64,000 nt of DNA from Methylomicrobium agile (GTDB lineage: Bacteria; Pseudomonadota; Gammaproteobacteria; Methylococcales; Methylomonadaceae), in NCBI RefSeq assembly GCF_000733855.1, contig NZ_JPOJ01000001.1, positions 62,001-126,000 of the forward strand. Reading direction: 5' to 3'. Positions within the stretch are counted from its first letter, which is position 1. Every line of letters begins with the position of its first letter. Positions 1 through 8,074 of this stretch are shown here, piece after piece. The notes under the pieces were generated by a model. It had not been told where the DNA came from. It did no database searches and saw nothing but the letters and a program-made list of their open reading frames with translations. The translations under genes were made by a program, and so were the position numbers.

Positions 1-598
1 AACCGGGGCCGGCATATTCGTAAACGCCATCCGTCGCAAATAAAAAAGTATCGCCGGCTTCGACCTGCAGGGCGCGATAGTCGATCTCGATCTGCGGATT
101 GATTCCCAGCGCGCGGCCCAGATAACTTTCGTCCTGCGAAACCCAATACCGATGATCGTGGGTCAATTGTTCCAACGCATGGCCGCGTAATCGATAGATG
201 CGCGAATCGCCCACATGAAAAATATGCGCGGTGGTCGACTTGATCACCATCGCGCTCAAGGTGCAAACGTATCCTCTGTCCTTATCGTAGCGGTACGGAC
301 TTTGCCGGGTCTGGGCATGCAGCCACGAATTGGCCGCCTGCAGGACCCGCTGCGCGGATTTTCGGACGGACCAGGCTTCCGAAGTGCAATAATAATCCTC
401 CAGGAATCCCGTCACGGCCGCTTCGCTGGCGATATGGCTCACGTCGCTGCTGCTGATCCCGTCGGCCAGCGCAACGGCAATTCCTTTAAAATGCAATTGA
501 GGTTCTTTCGGAATATGGGAGCCGTGAAAATCCTGATTGATTGCCTTGCGGCCCTTGTCGGAATATTGCCCTATGGCGACTTTTAATTGACCGGGCAT
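1..598 (-). CDS. PP2C-family protein phosphatase, N-terminal part (cut by window edge)
   Basis: Reads leftward out of the window; about 199 residues are visible. It looks like the start of a PP2C-type Ser/Thr phosphatase: an early D-x-H block (NQDFHG, near residue 22), LADGISSS (near 45), FHVGDSRIYR (near 143) and FATDGVYEY (near 191), which correspond to the metal-binding acidic motifs of the family. In several proteobacteria such phosphatases lie next to a formate/nitrite channel and are fused to a C-terminal protein kinase; whether that holds here cannot be seen. The start is the ATG at 596-598, just downstream of a hairpin that separates it from the channel gene, so it may be the last gene of a nitrate/nitrite operon. 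Target protein unknown. Confidence 0.85.
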   Translation of the reverse strand, partial: MPGQLKVAIGQYSDKGRKAINQDFHGSHIPKEPQLHFKGIAVALADGISSSDVSHIASEAAVTGFLEDYYCTSEAWSVRKSAQRVLQAANSWLHAQTRQSPYRYDKDRGYVCTLSAMVIKSTTAHIFHVGDSRIYRLRGHALEQLTHDHRYWVSQDESYLGRALGINPQIEIDYRALQVEAGDTFLFATDGVYEYAGPG

Positions 599-626
599 TC
601 AGTATATTTTTAGGGATAAAGAAAGT

Positions 627-653
627 GCTTCGGCCGGGAAAACCGGCCGAAGC
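627..653 (-). terminator. Hairpin between nitrite channel and phosphatase genes
   Basis: A perfect 11-bp stem (GCTTCGGCCGG / CCGGCCGAAGC) with a 5-nt loop lies between the stop of the channel gene and the start of the phosphatase gene. On the minus strand it is followed by a pyrimidine-rich ACTTTCTTT stretch rather than a clean U-run, so it may be a partial terminator or an mRNA-stabilising hairpin that lowers phosphatase expression relative to the channel. Confidence 0.55.
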
Positions 654-671
654 TTTAAGGTGGTGCTCAAA

Positions 672-1484
672 TCAGACAATGGAACGCTTGGGCGCCGTTT
701 TTATATGCGTGGAATATAAAGTCAGGCCGGTAAAGGCCAGCCCGCCGACCAGGTTGCCGAGCACGGTCGGAATTTCATTCCAGATGAAATAATCCATGAT
801 CGAAAATTTTCCGCCCATGATCAGGCCGGAGGGAAACAGGAACATATTGACGATGGAATGCTCGAAAGTCATCGCAAAGAACAGCATGACCGGCATCCAC
901 ATCGCGATCACCTTGCCGCTGACCGTCGTGGAAATCATCGCCCCGACTACGCCGGTCGAGACCATCCAGTTGCACAGCATGCCTCGGATGAACAGCGTCA
1001 GCATGCCGGCCGCGCCGTATTTCGCGTAACCGAGCGTGCGCGCCTCGCCGATGCCGGCAATTTTTTGCCCCACTTCATTGGGTTCGGTCGAAAATCCGAA
1101 CGTGAACACGATCGACATCATCACCGCCACCGTAAACGCTCCCATGAAATTGCCGACAAAAACCAGGCCCCAATTCCTTAACACGCCGCCGATCGTGACG
1201 CCCGGCCGTTTATCGATCAGCGCCAGCGGCGTCAATACGAAAACGCCGGTCAACAGATCGAAGCCCAACAGATACAGCATCGAAAACCCGACGGGAAACA
1301 ACAGGGCGCCGATGAGCCCGGAGCCTGTCTGGACGGTCATCGAAACCGCGAACACGGCGGCCAATGCAAGGATGGCGCCGGCCATATAAGCTCGTATGAC
1401 CGTATCCCGAGTCGACATGAAAATTTTGGATTCACCCGCATCCACCATTTTTGCGACAAACTCCGAAGGGACTAAATAAGACAT
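672..1484 (-). CDS. Formate/nitrite transporter (FNT) family channel, NirC-like
   Basis: A 270-residue polytopic inner-membrane protein of the usual FNT length with about six membrane helices. It has the hydrophobic repeats and the conserved segments of the family, such as GFDLLTGVF near residue 72, the NFMGAF region, MLCNWMV and the AFEHSIVNMF-like stretch (here TFEHSIVNMF) carrying the central histidine. FNT proteins are pentameric channels for small monovalent anions. The neighbours (GAF sensor, ANTAR regulator) point to nitrite in nitrate assimilation rather than formate, but the substrate is inferred. It is preceded by a 380-nt untranslated stretch on the same strand, which suits leader-RNA control by the upstream ANTAR protein. 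Confidence 0.9.
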   Translation of the reverse strand: MSYLVPSEFVAKMVDAGESKIFMSTRDTVIRAYMAGAILALAAVFAVSMTVQTGSGLIGALLFPVGFSMLYLLGFDLLTGVFVLTPLALIDKRPGVTIGGVLRNWGLVFVGNFMGAFTVAVMMSIVFTFGFSTEPNEVGQKIAGIGEARTLGYAKYGAAGMLTLFIRGMLCNWMVSTGVVGAMISTTVSGKVIAMWMPVMLFFAMTFEHSIVNMFLFPSGLIMGGKFSIMDYFIWNEIPTVLGNLVGGLAFTGLTLYSTHIKTAPKRSIV

Positions 1485-1864
1485 AATTTTCTCTACATCC
1501 GAAAGTGATTATGAGCAGTTCAATCGAGAACCGGTTTAGGCATGCAGGAACATGCGTTCCAACGCGAAGCAAAAACCGCACCACAGCGGAGGGAGGCGGG
1601 AATTAATCGCCAAATTCAGATAATTGCGCTGGCAACCGAACCAATATAGTGCAGGCCGAGTGTTCGAATGGTGCGGGGCGGATTGAATAATCCGCAGCGG
1701 ATAAGAGGGAAAAAGGCCAGCCGGTCCGGCGCCAATGCGCGCCGTGCTCGGCGAATCGAGCGGCTGTCGGACGGCGAAAGTCGAGGATTCATGCCTAACC
1801 GTTCCTATGCCTAAGCATGAGAACGAAGGTTTTCGGCTCGCGGAATATCCCTGGCAGGAAAACT
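1485..1864 (-). promoter_or_regulatory. 380-nt leader/intergenic region of the nitrite channel gene
   Basis: No convincing gene. Read on the minus strand it is the upstream region of the channel gene. A small hairpin at 1576-1589 (CCGC, 6-nt loop, GCGG) is followed directly by five T, a terminator-like arrangement inside the leader. ANTAR proteins of the NasT type relieve such leader terminators by binding hexaloop hairpins, so an attenuator is plausible. The loop here has G at position 4 but not the consensus A at position 1, so this is weak evidence. Confidence 0.3.
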
Positions 1865-2788
1865 TCAAAACAGAAACGTCACGATCGCCTTCAGCCGCCC
1901 TTGCTCGATCACCGGAATCGCAAGCATGCTGCTGAGATCGTCCAGTTCGACATTATAAGCGTCTTCCTGATTGCCGCTGATCGACGGCATGCCGGTCAGC
2001 CAGACCCGGCCCAAGGCGCCTGCGCCCTTGTCGACCGTCAACGTTTCGAAGATTTCCGCCAGATTGTTGCTGTTTTTGCTGTAGCTTTGCCGGCAGACCA
2101 ACTGTTCGCGCTCGTGGTCCGGAACCCATATCTGGATGCGCTTGGCGATCGGCGTCGCGTTCGCCGAAAGAAAAGTGATCGCATAAACCTGCTCCTCGCC
2201 GTGGATGAACGGAATGCCCAGACCGGTGGCAACGCCCGATTTTTGCGCTTCCTCCGCGCGGGGAAACCCGGCCGCCAGGCCGATATCCTCGGCCAGAACC
2301 GGCATCCCCGCCTGCCAGGCCATGCCCGGTATGCCCTGCCCCTTGGCAAGCCGGATTTGTCGGGATACAGCTTCGAATTGCCCTAAGGAGCCATAATAAC
2401 CGTCCAGCAACTGAAGGGTTTCCAGAACAGCCGGGTCGTTGCACCAAACCTCGATCGCTCCGGCCTGCTCCCGATCGTCCCCGCAGAGAAACACCACGAT
2501 AGCCAACAAAAAATCGCCGGAGAAAATCGGCATGGCGATGCCGCAGGTCAAACCCGCTTTTTGCGCCGCGGCGGTGCGCTTGAAATAGGAATCTTCAAAC
2601 CGGCTCAGCATGATCGGATGACCCGCGGCCCAGGCTTTGCCCGGCAGCCCTTCGTCGTAAGCGAAACGCTGCTTTTCGCTGATGCGCTTGAAATCGGTCA
2701 GGCTGCCGTACAACCCCGAGCCGAACTCCAACTGCGTCCGTTCTTTGTCGGGAATCCAGATTTCGATCACTTTGATAAACGTTTTCAT
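1865..2788 (-). CDS. Sensor protein made of three tandem GAF-like repeats
   Basis: A soluble 307-residue protein with no signal peptide, membrane segment or output domain. Three units of 90-96 residues can be aligned by eye: about 8-103, 112-207 and 218-307. Each starts with an I-x-(I/V)-W motif (IEIWIPD, IEVWCND, IQIWVPD), has a central G-(L/I/A)-x-G-x-(A/V)-W segment (GLPGKAWAAG, GIPGMAWQAG, ALGRVWLTG) and ends with a hydrophobic strand. This resembles GAF sensors of the NreA type that bind nitrate. It is followed 24 bp upstream by the ANTAR gene, with which it is probably cotranscribed, so it may gate that regulator in response to nitrate or nitrite. Ligand and partner are inferred. Confidence 0.75.
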   Translation of the reverse strand: MKTFIKVIEIWIPDKERTQLEFGSGLYGSLTDFKRISEKQRFAYDEGLPGKAWAAGHPIMLSRFEDSYFKRTAAAQKAGLTCGIAMPIFSGDFLLAIVVFLCGDDREQAGAIEVWCNDPAVLETLQLLDGYYGSLGQFEAVSRQIRLAKGQGIPGMAWQAGMPVLAEDIGLAAGFPRAEEAQKSGVATGLGIPFIHGEEQVYAITFLSANATPIAKRIQIWVPDHEREQLVCRQSYSKNSNNLAEIFETLTVDKGAGALGRVWLTGMPSISGNQEDAYNVELDDLSSMLAIPVIEQGRLKAIVTFLF

Positions 2789-2812
2789 GGCGGGTCGATA
2801 AAAATCAGCGTT

Positions 2813-3382
2813 CTATTTCAGCAATTCCGCCATCGCAATCACGTTCCGGGCCATCTGGCCCAGCGTGATATTCCGGTCCATCGCCAGTTTTCGGAGGGTG
2901 TGGTAGGCTTCGTTCTCGGTAAAGTTTCGCGTATTGATCAAAATCGCCTTGGCGCGGTCGATCTGCTTCCTGTCTTCGAGCTGGATTTTCGCTTCCTGCA
3001 GCGCCTGTTTGAGCGTCTGTTGATGCTTGAACCGGACCAGGGCCACTTGGATGATGCCGGGAAGTCGATTCCCATCCAGACCATTCACCTCATAAGACGT
3101 GATCTCGGACTGAATCGCTTTATGGATCGTCGCATTGCTGCCGTCGGCCGCAAACATAATCACCGGCAGCGGCGCCTGCCGGCTCAGCGCGAGCAGGTCG
3201 GCCAGCAGCGCCTCGGAAGGCGATTCAAGATTGAAAATGACCGCGTCCGGCCTTATTTCCTTGACCTGCGCAATGAACGACGGCCCATATTGAATCGAGA
3301 CCGTTTCGGAGCCGCCCTCAAGCAGGGCACTTTCCAAGGGAGTATTATCGACTCCGCATTCGACTATCAAGAAATTCGGCAT
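2813..3382 (-). CDS. ANTAR-domain regulator, NasT-like, with degenerate receiver
   Basis: A 189-residue protein with an N-terminal receiver-like domain (about 1-120) and a C-terminal ANTAR RNA-binding domain (about 135-189), which carries the typical DRAKAILIN and ITLGQMARNVI segments. ANTAR proteins bind paired hairpins in leader RNA and prevent premature termination, classically in nitrate assimilation operons. The phospho-acceptor Asp of the receiver is replaced by Asn51 (in VIFNLESPS where relatives have D-x-D-S-P), so control by ordinary phosphorylation is unlikely and control through the adjacent GAF protein is attractive. I chose the ATG at 3380-3382 because the receiver fold begins there (MPNFLIVE); an in-frame ATG 69 bp upstream would add an unrelated-looking extension. 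Confidence 0.85.
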   Translation of the reverse strand: MPNFLIVECGVDNTPLESALLEGGSETVSIQYGPSFIAQVKEIRPDAVIFNLESPSEALLADLLALSRQAPLPVIMFAADGSNATIHKAIQSEITSYEVNGLDGNRLPGIIQVALVRFKHQQTLKQALQEAKIQLEDRKQIDRAKAILINTRNFTENEAYHTLRKLAMDRNITLGQMARNVIAMAELLK

Positions 3383-3488
3383 GGCGGTGAACGCGCAACT
3401 TAAAGAAGAGTTTAGAAAATAGGCCAGCAATATTCGCGCCAACGACGCCATTCAAGAATGATAAGAAAATTCGCCCGCGAAGCTATGC

Positions 3489-3522
3489 GTAGGGTGGATA
3501 AGCGGCAGCGCATCCACCCTAC
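3489..3522. repeat. Palindromic repeat upstream of rep
   Basis: Inverted repeat GTAGGGTGGAT ... ATCCACCCTAC with a 12-nt centre. It starts with the same GTAGGGT core as the other palindromes in this window (21.3, 22.8 and 47.5 kb). The rest of the 3383-3756 gap holds no gene I can support. Confidence 0.7.
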
Positions 3523-3756
3523 AATTACGCGAATTCTCACAGTAATGGCATTGTTTCACCTAAAAAGAACGTTTTCAGCCTATTCAGCGCCACTAAATTC
3601 CCGATCCTCGCCCGCCTGCCCCCGTTCCGCAGGTGAAGGCGGATTTTTTACTTTCCGGACTTTTTTCCGAGCGCCCGAACCTCTACAATGGCGTCCCGCC
3701 CATCGGCAGGCTGCCGGCTTTGCGAGCGGACGGAAATGCCACCAACCAACCGATCC

Positions 3757-5760
3757 ATGAACAAGCTAAACCCAGAGCAACAAGCCGCCGTCAAGGCCAT
3801 CGACCGCCCCCTGCTGGTGCTGGCCGGCGCCGGCAGCGGCAAGACCCGCGTGATTACCGAAAAGATCGCCTACTTGGTCAAACAAGGCACGCCCGCGCGC
3901 CATATCGCGGCGGTCACCTTTACGAACAAGGCCGCGCGCGAAATGAAAAATCGCGTATCCCGCCTGCTCGACGACAATCAATTGCGCGGCCTGCGCGTCT
4001 CGACCTTCCATTCGCTCGGGCTCGACATCCTGCGCGCCGAAGCCAAAACCCTCGGCTACAAGCCCGGCCTGACGCTGTTCGACGAACAGGACAAACAGAC
4101 CCTGCTGCGCAACCTGATCGCGCACAGTTCCCTTAGCTTCGATCCGGACCAGTACGAGCGCTATGCCTGGCAGATCGGCCAATGGAAAAACGCGTTCGTG
4201 ACGCCCGAACAGGCGCTTTCGCGCGCTACCCAGGAACAGCATCACGCCGCCCTGCTCTACGCGGACTACATCCAGAGCCTGAAAGCCTATAACGCGGCCG
4301 ATTTCGACGACCTGATCCTAATCCCGGTGCTGCTGTTCCAGCAGCATCCGGCGATCCGCGAGAAATGGCAGAACAAGATCCGCTACCTGCTGGTCGACGA
4401 ATACCAGGACACCAACTCGACCCAGTACGAACTGGTCCGCCAGCTCGCCGGCAATCTCGGCCGCTTCACCGTGGTCGGCGACGACGATCAGTCGATCTAC
4501 GCCTGGCGCGGCGCGCAGCCGGAAAACCTGGCGCAATTGCAGAAGGACTATCCGCGCCTGCAGGTAATCAAACTCGAACAGAACTACCGCTCGACCGGCC
4601 GCATCCTGAAAGTCGCGAACCGGCTGATCGCGAACAATCCGCACGTATTCGAAAAACGGCTGTGGAGCCAGCTCGGCTACGGCGACCCGCTGCGCGTACT
4701 GAGCCACAAGGACGAGATCACCGAAGCGCAGCAGGTCGTCTCCGAAATCGTGCACCACCGCTTCAAGACCGGCGGCTCGTACGGCGACTATGCGATCCTG
4801 TACCGCGGCAACCACCAGTCGCGGTTGTTCGAGCGGTGCCTGCGCGAAAACAACGTGCCCTACTTCATCAGCGGCAGCACCTCGTTCTTCGCCTATACCG
4901 AAATCAAGGACATCCTGGCCTACCTGCGCCTGCTGGTGAACCCGGACGATGACGCGGCCTACCTGCGCATCATCAACACCCCACGCCGTGAAATCGGCCC
5001 CGCTACGCTCGAAAAACTCGGCGCCTACGCGAACGAGCGTCACATCAGCCTGTTCGCGGCCAGCGGCGAATTCGGCCTGAAGCAGAAGCTTCAGGACAAC
5101 GCCGTCCACCGCCTCGAACGCTTCCGCGACTGGATCGTCGATACCGCCGACCGGGCCGAACGCGGCGACCAGTTCGCGGTGCTCGAACAGATGATCGACC
5201 AGATCGGCTACAAGCAATGGCTGCAGGAAAACACCGGCAGCCGCGACGCCGCCGAGCGCAAGCTGAAGAACGTCTACGAACTGCTCGACTGGCTCAAGCG
5301 CATGGCCGAAAAGGAAGAATCGGGCAACGCCAAGCTGTCCGACATCGTCTCGAAGATCATGTTGATGGACATGCTCGAACGCAACCGCGAAGAAGAAGCC
5401 GGTGACCAGGTCAGCCTGATGACTTTGCACGCGGCAAAGGGCCTCGAATTTCCGCACGTGTTCCTGATCGGCATGGAAGAAAACCTGCTGCCGCACCAGA
5501 ACAGCATCGACACCGACAACATCGAGGAAGAACGCCGCCTCGCCTACGTCGGCATCACCCGCGCCCAGCGCACGCTAACCTTTAGCTATTGCACGCACCG
5601 CAAGCGCTACGGCGAAGTCGAGGAATGCGAACCGAGCCGTTTTCTGAGCGAGCTGCCCCCAGACGACCTCGAATGGGCCAACAAAAAACAGCTCGATCCC
5701 GAAACGGTCAAAGAGCGCGGCCGGGCCAGCCTCGCCCATCTGAAAACAATGTTGTCGTAA
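3757..5760 (+). CDS. rep: ATP-dependent DNA helicase Rep
   Basis: A 667-residue SF1A helicase that translocates 3' to 5' on single-stranded DNA and helps the replisome pass protein-bound DNA. It matches E. coli Rep closely along its whole length: Walker A GAGSGKT at 24-30, VTFTNKAAREMK, Walker B DEYQDTN at 214-220, DDDQSIYAWRG at 242-252, EQNYRSTGRILK, LTNP-like LVNPDDD, and near the C-terminus LMTLHAAKGLEFPHVFL and RRLAYVGITRAQ. I placed the start at the ATG at 3757 (MNKLNPEQQ), which matches the family N-terminus; upstream in-frame ATGs at 3688 and 3736 would add residues not expected in Rep. No strong Shine-Dalgarno sequence is visible. Confidence 0.95.
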   Translation: MNKLNPEQQAAVKAIDRPLLVLAGAGSGKTRVITEKIAYLVKQGTPARHIAAVTFTNKAAREMKNRVSRLLDDNQLRGLRVSTFHSLGLDILRAEAKTLGYKPGLTLFDEQDKQTLLRNLIAHSSLSFDPDQYERYAWQIGQWKNAFVTPEQALSRATQEQHHAALLYADYIQSLKAYNAADFDDLILIPVLLFQQHPAIREKWQNKIRYLLVDEYQDTNSTQYELVRQLAGNLGRFTVVGDDDQSIYAWRGAQPENLAQLQKDYPRLQVIKLEQNYRSTGRILKVANRLIANNPHVFEKRLWSQLGYGDPLRVLSHKDEITEAQQVVSEIVHHRFKTGGSYGDYAILYRGNHQSRLFERCLRENNVPYFISGSTSFFAYTEIKDILAYLRLLVNPDDDAAYLRIINTPRREIGPATLEKLGAYANERHISLFAASGEFGLKQKLQDNAVHRLERFRDWIVDTADRAERGDQFAVLEQMIDQIGYKQWLQENTGSRDAAERKLKNVYELLDWLKRMAEKEESGNAKLSDIVSKIMLMDMLERNREEEAGDQVSLMTLHAAKGLEFPHVFLIGMEENLLPHQNSIDTDNIEEERRLAYVGITRAQRTLTFSYCTHRKRYGEVEECEPSRFLSELPPDDLEWANKKQLDPETVKERGRASLAHLKTMLS

Positions 5761-5777
5761 TTATTTTAGAATTTGGT

Positions 5778-5783
5778 TATAAT
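5778..5783 (+). promoter_or_regulatory. -10 box of the tRNA-Arg promoter
   Basis: A perfect TATAAT lies 12 bp upstream of the mature tRNA 5' end, directly after the rep stop codon. A -35 box is not clear (the nearest TTG-containing hexamer would give a 20-bp spacer). Confidence 0.45.
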
Positions 5784-5795
5784 AGTCGGCTCAAA

Positions 5796-5872
5796 GCGCC
5801 CGTAGCTCAGCTGGATAGAGCGCAGCCCTCCGGAGGCTGAGGTCAGAGGTTCGAATCCTCTCGGGCGCGCCA
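5796..5872 (+). tRNA. tRNA-Arg (anticodon CCG)
   Basis: A complete 77-nt cloverleaf with encoded CCA. Acceptor stem GCGCCCG pairs with CGGGCGC, the discriminator base is G, the D-loop has AGCTCAGCTGGATAGAGC, the anticodon arm is CAGCC-CTCCGGA-GGCTG giving anticodon CCG (decoding CGG), and the T arm contains GGTTCGAATCC. Its 3' half is the integration target duplicated at 8297-8341. Confidence 0.98.
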
Positions 5873-6239
5873 AAAATCTTCTTATCTATCAAAAAACTTA
5901 CAGCGCAAAAATTATTGAATGGCTGTAAAGTGGCTGTTCCCCTTCCCTTCTTTATCTTCTTATCGCCAATTCGAACCGGCGTTTCTCTCATACCCTCCCT
6001 TTTCAAGATCAACTTTTCGCAAAAATCGCGTGGGCGAAAAGAAGTGAATTTGGCCCAGGGTTTGGCTGGTGGCGGTGAAAGAGGGGCGTAGGTTTGGCAG
6101 CCCCATAGGATGGGCTTCGTACCTCACCCATACTATCGTGCTGGATCACTTCATTATTGGCAAGAACGCAGTACATTCGTTCGCCGAACACGGGAAGATG
6201 TAAGAATCGATCGCCAATCCATCAAAGCCGGGACAACCC

Positions 6240-7431
6240 CAGGGCAATCGCGCTATCTCCCTATTGACATGAGCAAGCGTATAAAATAAGCCCTTTGCAG
6301 AGAAAACAAGGATGCCACCCAATCCAATGCCGTATTTCGAGGACCTCAAAGATCCACGCCGCGAGACGAAAAACAAGTTGCACAAGCTGAGCGATATTTT
6401 AATGATCGTGTTATGCGCCGTGCTGAGTGGCATAGAAGACTGGGTGGGCATGGAAGCATTCGCCGAAGAGAAAGAGGCGTGGCTGCGTGAGTTTCTGGAG
6501 TTACCGAACGGTATTCCATCGCACGACACCTTAAGCGATGTGTTGGGGAGGATTGATCCTAATGCCTTTCAGGAAGCCTTTTTAAGCTGGGTTCATACGG
6601 CGTTGCCGAGTCTGTCGGGCGAACAAATCTGTTTGGACGGCAAGACGTTGCGCGGCAGTCGCGTCGGCGACAAGGCCGTACATTTGCTGAGTGCGTATGC
6701 GGCCAAAGCGCGCTGGGTGTTGACGCAACAGGCGGTCGGCGAGAAAACCAACGAGATTACGGCGATTCCCGATCTGTTATCGATGCTGGACATGACCGGT
6801 GCGCTGGTCTCGATTGACGCGATGGGCTGTCAGAAGCGCATCGCCCAAACGATTATTGATGCCCAAGCTGATTACCTGCTGGCACTGAAGGACAATCACA
6901 AGGATTTGTGCGGCGACGTCAGGCTTTGGCTCGATACCGAAGCGATGGCCGGACACCTGCCTATGCATGAAACCGTGGATAAAGACCATGGGCGCATTGA
7001 AATTCGCCGCTGCCATTTAAGCGCACAGATCGACTGGCTCGAACAGAAGTCGGAATGGAAAGGCTTAGCCGCTGTCGGCCGGGTGGAATCGACACGCATT
7101 ATCGGCGATAAAACGTCCGTCGAAACCCGGTATTATCTGTGTTCATTCATCGATCTGGAACGGTTTGCCGAGAGTGTACGCCAGCATTGGGCCATTGAAA
7201 ACCAGCAGCATTGGGTATTGGATGTGCAGTTCAGGGAAGACGACAACCGGGCCCGAAAAGATCATTCGCCGGAAAACTTGGCGTTAATCCGGCGCGCGGC
7301 GTTGAATCTGTTGAATAACAACGGACCCAGTAAAGACAGCCTACGCCGACGAAAGCTACGGGCTTGTTTGAGCGACCGTTACCGTGCCGAACTGATCTTC
7401 GGAAAAAAACGGACATAGCGCGATTGCCCTG
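6240..7431 (+). mobile_element. Intact ISAs1-family insertion sequence
   Basis: The element is about 1192 bp with perfect 17-bp terminal inverted repeats (CAGGGCAATCGCGCTAT at 6240-6256 and its complement at 7415-7431). It is flanked by a perfect 10-bp target duplication GGGACAACCC (6230-6239 and 7432-7441). Intact ends, an intact transposase and an exact duplication indicate recent insertion. Confidence 0.92.
6312..7418 (+). CDS. ISAs1-family transposase
   Basis: A 368-residue DDE transposase of the ISAs1 (H-repeat related) family. It begins with the typical PMPYFEDLKDPRR block and contains DILMIVLCAVLSG, ICLDGKTLRGS (first catalytic Asp region), LVSIDAMGCQKRIAQ (second), LLALKDNHKDL and RQHWAIENQQHWVLDVQF (catalytic Glu region). 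Length and motifs appear complete and the gene fills the element between the terminal repeats, so it is probably active. The ATG at 6312 is preceded almost directly by AAGG, leaving little room for a Shine-Dalgarno spacer. Confidence 0.95.
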   Translation: MPPNPMPYFEDLKDPRRETKNKLHKLSDILMIVLCAVLSGIEDWVGMEAFAEEKEAWLREFLELPNGIPSHDTLSDVLGRIDPNAFQEAFLSWVHTALPSLSGEQICLDGKTLRGSRVGDKAVHLLSAYAAKARWVLTQQAVGEKTNEITAIPDLLSMLDMTGALVSIDAMGCQKRIAQTIIDAQADYLLALKDNHKDLCGDVRLWLDTEAMAGHLPMHETVDKDHGRIEIRRCHLSAQIDWLEQKSEWKGLAAVGRVESTRIIGDKTSVETRYYLCSFIDLERFAESVRQHWAIENQQHWVLDVQFREDDNRARKDHSPENLALIRRAALNLLNNNGPSKDSLRRRKLRACLSDRYRAELIFGKKRT

Positions 7432-7462
7432 GGGACAACCCGGCTTTTTTGCGCGGTCTTTA

Positions 7463-7490
7463 TATACCGGTCTGGTATACTGGTCTAGTA
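7463..7490 (+). promoter_or_regulatory. Probable operator/promoter of hicBA
   Basis: About 28-55 bp upstream of the hicB ATG lies the inverted repeat TATACC-GGTCT-GGTATA (7463-7479), overlapping a repeated CTGGT motif that continues to 7490. HicB-type antitoxins repress their own promoters by binding such palindromes, so this is the likely autoregulatory operator. TATACT at 7476-7481 could serve as a -10 box. Confidence 0.5.
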
Positions 7491-7517
7491 ATAAATTACT
7501 AAAACCGCGAGCAAGCC

Positions 7518-7832
7518 ATGGACCCCAAACAACTGATTTTGAAATGCTATGCCGAGCAAGAAGAAAATTGCTGGGTTGCTGTATGCATCAACTTCAATTT
7601 GGCCGCTCAAGGCGACTCATTCGAAGAAGTCAAAACCAAGCTGGAAGCGATGATAAACGATTATGTCTATGATGCGCTGGCAGGCGAAGACAAAGCGTAT
7701 GCCGCGCAATTACTGTCGAGAAGCGCCCCGCTGTCCGCCTGGCTAAGATTTCATTTTATTCGGCTGAAAATCGCCCTGTGCCATACCCATCAGCGCATTT
7801 TTGATGAAACGATGCCTTTACGCCCGGCATGA
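7518..7832 (+). CDS. hicB: HicB-like antitoxin
   Basis: A 104-residue protein whose first 60 residues have the HicB RNase-H-like partial fold (ILKCYAEQEENCWVAVCINFNLAAQGDSFEEV, split here into its strand and helix parts) seen in antitoxins that bind and block HicA mRNA interferases. The C-terminal part is less typical and may be the DNA-binding or dimerisation segment. The stop codon overlaps the next ATG by 4 bp, the coupling usual for toxin-antitoxin pairs. The antitoxin-first order occurs in many HicBA loci. The palindrome upstream supports autoregulation. Confidence 0.75.
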   Translation: MDPKQLILKCYAEQEENCWVAVCINFNLAAQGDSFEEVKTKLEAMINDYVYDALAGEDKAYAAQLLSRSAPLSAWLRFHFIRLKIALCHTHQRIFDETMPLRPA

Positions 7833-8074
7833 GCGGCGATTATCCCCCGCTGACGTGCAAGGACGTTAAGAAAATTCTCGCTTATCTCGGATTTGTCGCC
7901 CGGCCTTCAAAAGGCACCTCGCATGAGCAATGGGTCAAGATGGAAAACGGCAGGCTGTATAAAGTCACCGTGGATTGCCCGAAAGCCCCTTTTTCGCAAA
8001 CATTGATCAAAAGCATGGCTGAACAAGCCGGCTTGAAAAAGAAAGATTTCTACCGTATTTTTCAGCAGCTTTGA
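7829..8074 (+). CDS. hicA: HicA-like toxin (mRNA interferase)
   Basis: An 81-residue protein of the HicA/YcfA type, a small double-stranded-RNA-binding-fold ribonuclease that cleaves mRNA when freed from HicB. The visible hallmarks are the N-terminal TCKDVKKILAYLGF helix, the GTSHEQWVK motif with the expected catalytic His32 in the G-(S/T)-H context, and the C-terminal AGLKKKDFYRIF block. It overlaps hicB by 4 bp and is followed at once by a strong terminator, so the two genes form a closed transcription unit inside the tRNA islet. Confidence 0.85.
   Translation: MSGDYPPLTCKDVKKILAYLGFVARPSKGTSHEQWVKMENGRLYKVTVDCPKAPFSQTLIKSMAEQAGLKKKDFYRIFQQL

Noticed and set aside
1536-1868. A 110-residue frame in the leader of the channel gene
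   Set aside because: Composition is unlike a real protein (many Ser/Arg/Cys/Pro, no domain), and it overlaps the end of the GAF gene; more likely untranslated leader.
5791-6012. A 73-residue minus-strand frame containing APERIRTSDLSLRRAAL
   Set aside because: This is the antisense of the tRNA-Arg gene, a well-known false protein produced by automatic gene calling.
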